The notes under the pieces were generated by a model, which saw only the letters and a program-made list of their open reading frames with translations, ran no database searches and was not told where the DNA came from. 64,000 nucleotides of DNA. Origin: Urophycis tenuis (taxonomy: Eukaryota > Chordata > Actinopteri > Gadiformes > Phycidae). The DNA is taken from positions 4,681,102-4,745,101 of the forward strand of contig JAXIVH010000002.1 of NCBI GenBank assembly GCA_036785325.1. The letters run 5' to 3'. Shown one piece after another: positions 62,901-64,000 of this stretch. The position numbers and the translations under genes were made by a program. The number at the start of each line of letters is the position of its first letter. Within the stretch, counting starts at the first letter, position 1.

Positions 62901-63690
62901 TCATTTAGTTAAAATGGTTAGGTTTAGGATTAATTAATGGGTAATCATTGTACCCTTATATAAAGTTAGCGGTATTTTTGTGATATCGAAGCATTTATCA
63001 TTTGTCTAAACTTTGTTGGAAAAATAATACAGTAGGATTATGAAAAAAAAGCTCACACACACACACATACTGACAGACACGCTGCACACAGGCTGGTTCT
63101 CACATGCGATCGAACGCGGTGCCGCCCACAAGCCTACCTGAACGCACGGTAGAGTGACCGCAATGGGAGCCTCCCAGCACAAGACCCCTCAGACGCACGG
63201 CGGCGTGCCCAAAAGCCAACACAAACACTGACACCCAGTGGGCATCCACCATGCAAAAAAACAACCGGAAGTCATGCAGCAGCCGTGCAGCGCGAAATGC
63301 GATCAAGTGAGAGGGGGGGGGGGGCATTGCGCTTGTGAGAGCTTCAGTGAACCAGAAGCAGGACGGTGAGTGTGTGTGCAGCCTGGAGGAGTCGGGGGAT
63401 GAAGGTGAGGGGTGGGGGGGGAGGATGGAGGTGAGGGGGGCGCAGGCTCCTGACAGACTGGGTGGCACACATTAGGATGACCAAGATAATAGCGTGGGGG
63501 CAGGGGGTGTCACGCCTCTCATGTCTGTCATGTCTGGGGGTGGAGGGGGGGGGGGCGGAATCACATGAGTGATCAGCGAGTGAACAGTGGCTTCCCATCA
63601 TGCCTCGGTTAGATCAAACAGTGCAGCTGTAGCGGTGTTAGTAGACTGAGTTGATACCTGATAACTATCCATATCGTCCTCCGCCTCTCT
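54363..63690 (-). CDS. kif13a: Kinesin-3 motor KIF13A type, C-terminal part, with CAP-Gly domain
   Basis: A microtubule plus-end vesicle motor; its motor and FHA domains lie beyond the right edge. Fourteen exons, 5' to 3': 63690-63658 (tentative), 62518-62419, 61732-61606, 61426-61371, 61261-61137, 60614-60438, 60330-60238, 60113-59961, 58779-58696, 58108-58058, 57947-57857, 57729-57578, 55881-54627 and 54496-54363; 876 residues. The kinesin-3 stalk blocks SGIPGAPAHW, HIPVLFLDLNAD, NSILPKEHGSQFFYLPII and WDSSIHDSVHLNRV come first. Then SLKNTLYSCGLTYEIVSNIP, ERETLALMAAR, MEKYTRGVLEVENILGLERL, AVTVKEALS, RSLSTPNV and SPFKALSPQPPKF match KIF13A rather than KIF13B. The 1.25-kb exon is acidic, Gly/Ala-rich and low in complexity, with a CAG/CAG double acceptor. 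The last two exons encode a CAP-Gly fold (VWVGKRKGTVHYVGG, GIWVGVQLDL, GKHNG, VYFRCPSGRGVFVKPSRL), known from KIF13B but not human KIF13A. Confidence 0.9.
56938..56985. repeat. (CA)n microsatellite
   Basis: CA run inside the kinesin intron upstream of the large exon. Confidence 0.9.
57511..57533. repeat. Poly-C-rich run
   Basis: C-rich stretch about 45 nt past the donor at 57577, G-rich in the kinesin transcript. Confidence 0.85.
58217..58420. repeat. Compound (GT)n/GTCT/TTTGTGTCTG repeat
   Basis: GT-rich repeat with a longer-period unit 'tctttgtgtctgtgtttgtg' recurring, in a kinesin intron. Confidence 0.9.
59577..59757 (-). mobile_element. tRNA-derived SINE in kinesin intron
   Basis: On the minus strand it begins 'ggcggtagtagctcagtggg', has a 'ggcggttcg' B-box region and ends in 'cgctttggacaaaagtgtct' and 'gctaaatgcccc'. 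Same family as the copies at 24903 and 28063, here in the kinesin sense orientation. Confidence 0.85.
60695..60925 (+). mobile_element. L2-clade LINE 3' UTR fragment
   Basis: Shares 'ctagcaattgaaatgcttga' and 'aaatgtttcaccttctt' with 27093-27450 and ends in 'cactttggataaaagtgtct', 'gctaaatgccctaaatgtaa' and TGTAAA repeats. Only 3' UTR is left. Confidence 0.85.
61742..62045. repeat. 52-bp minisatellite in kinesin intron
   Basis: About five copies of a 52-bp unit built from 'ggtaaggtcagg' words plus 'gtgaactggtac', slightly variable between copies. It begins about 10 bp upstream, in transcript terms, of the acceptor at 61733. Confidence 0.92.
62085..62315 (+). mobile_element. LINE 3' end
   Basis: 'aactgcatttcgttgtccct' and 'gtacttgtactctgcacaat', 'gacaataaagttgaatctaa' and TCTAA repeats form the well-known 3' end of a fish LINE family. 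No reverse-transcriptase frame is left. Confidence 0.75.
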
Positions 63691-64000
63691 CTGGCAAGAG
63701 AGAACACACTCAGTCACGGAAGGGGACAACCAGGGGAAATAAGCTTTGTGTGCATCTACGGTCCTCCGTCCTGGATACGTGGACCCATGCTGAGAGTGCA
63801 CATACACCGCAGGAGAACTGATGACTGCGTATCGACCTCTCCTTCAGAGCTATCAGTTAATACCCTGCAGGGGGTGGGTCACCAGACCCCCCCCCCCCCT
63901 CCCCCAGTTGGGGCTGATCACACCGAGCATATCCTGTGTAAATGCAAGCCAAACGTTGTCCCACACCTGACGGGTAAAAAATGCTGACTCTCGTCATACG

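Overview
The window is nuclear DNA of a ray-finned fish (teleost). Intron-split vertebrate genes, a fish-type gapdhs, tRNA-derived SINEs ending in the eel-type (UnaL2/UnaSINE-like) 3' stem-loop, fish LINE tails and very abundant (CA)n/(GT)n tracts all point that way. The species cannot be named from the sequence. All gene models below were spliced by hand; internal exons keep frame and use GT-AG borders, with one GC-AG exception.

Layout. 1-5.9 kb is repeat-bearing intergenic DNA. 5.9-15.5 kb (+) holds a complete gapdhs with a TATA/CRE/E-box promoter. 17.9-20.1 kb (+) holds a secreted protein with three C-type-lectin-like domains, flanked by a relic duplication. From 21.7 kb to the right edge every recognised gene is on the minus strand: pals2/mpp6 (21.7-31.1 kb), malsu1 (32.9-34.2 kb), an SMPD3/SMPD5-type neutral sphingomyelinase (35.5-40.4 kb), a speriolin gene (41.8-43.6 kb), rbm24 (46.7-50.9 kb) and the C-terminal half of a KIF13A-type kinesin (54.4 kb to beyond 64 kb).

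The genes do not form one pathway. Glycolysis, an extracellular lectin fold, a MAGUK polarity scaffold, mitoribosome assembly, sphingomyelin hydrolysis, a centriole/sperm protein, an RNA-binding splicing regulator and a vesicle motor lie side by side. In human they map to four places: 19q13 (GAPDHS), 7p15 (PALS2, MALSU1), 8q24 (SMPD5, SPATC1) and 6p22 (RBM24, KIF13A), so the window joins several conserved micro-synteny blocks.

Most notable points: the KIF13A-type kinesin keeps a C-terminal CAP-Gly fold with an altered GKNDG signature; the triple-CTLD gene lacks canonical sugar-binding motifs and lies beside the 3' flank of a lost copy; the sphingomyelinase gene has a GC-AG intron; a 22-bp self-complementary minisatellite fills a gapdhs intron; and four near-perfect short-loop hairpins are scattered through the window. 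I did not find a wholly new multi-gene system.
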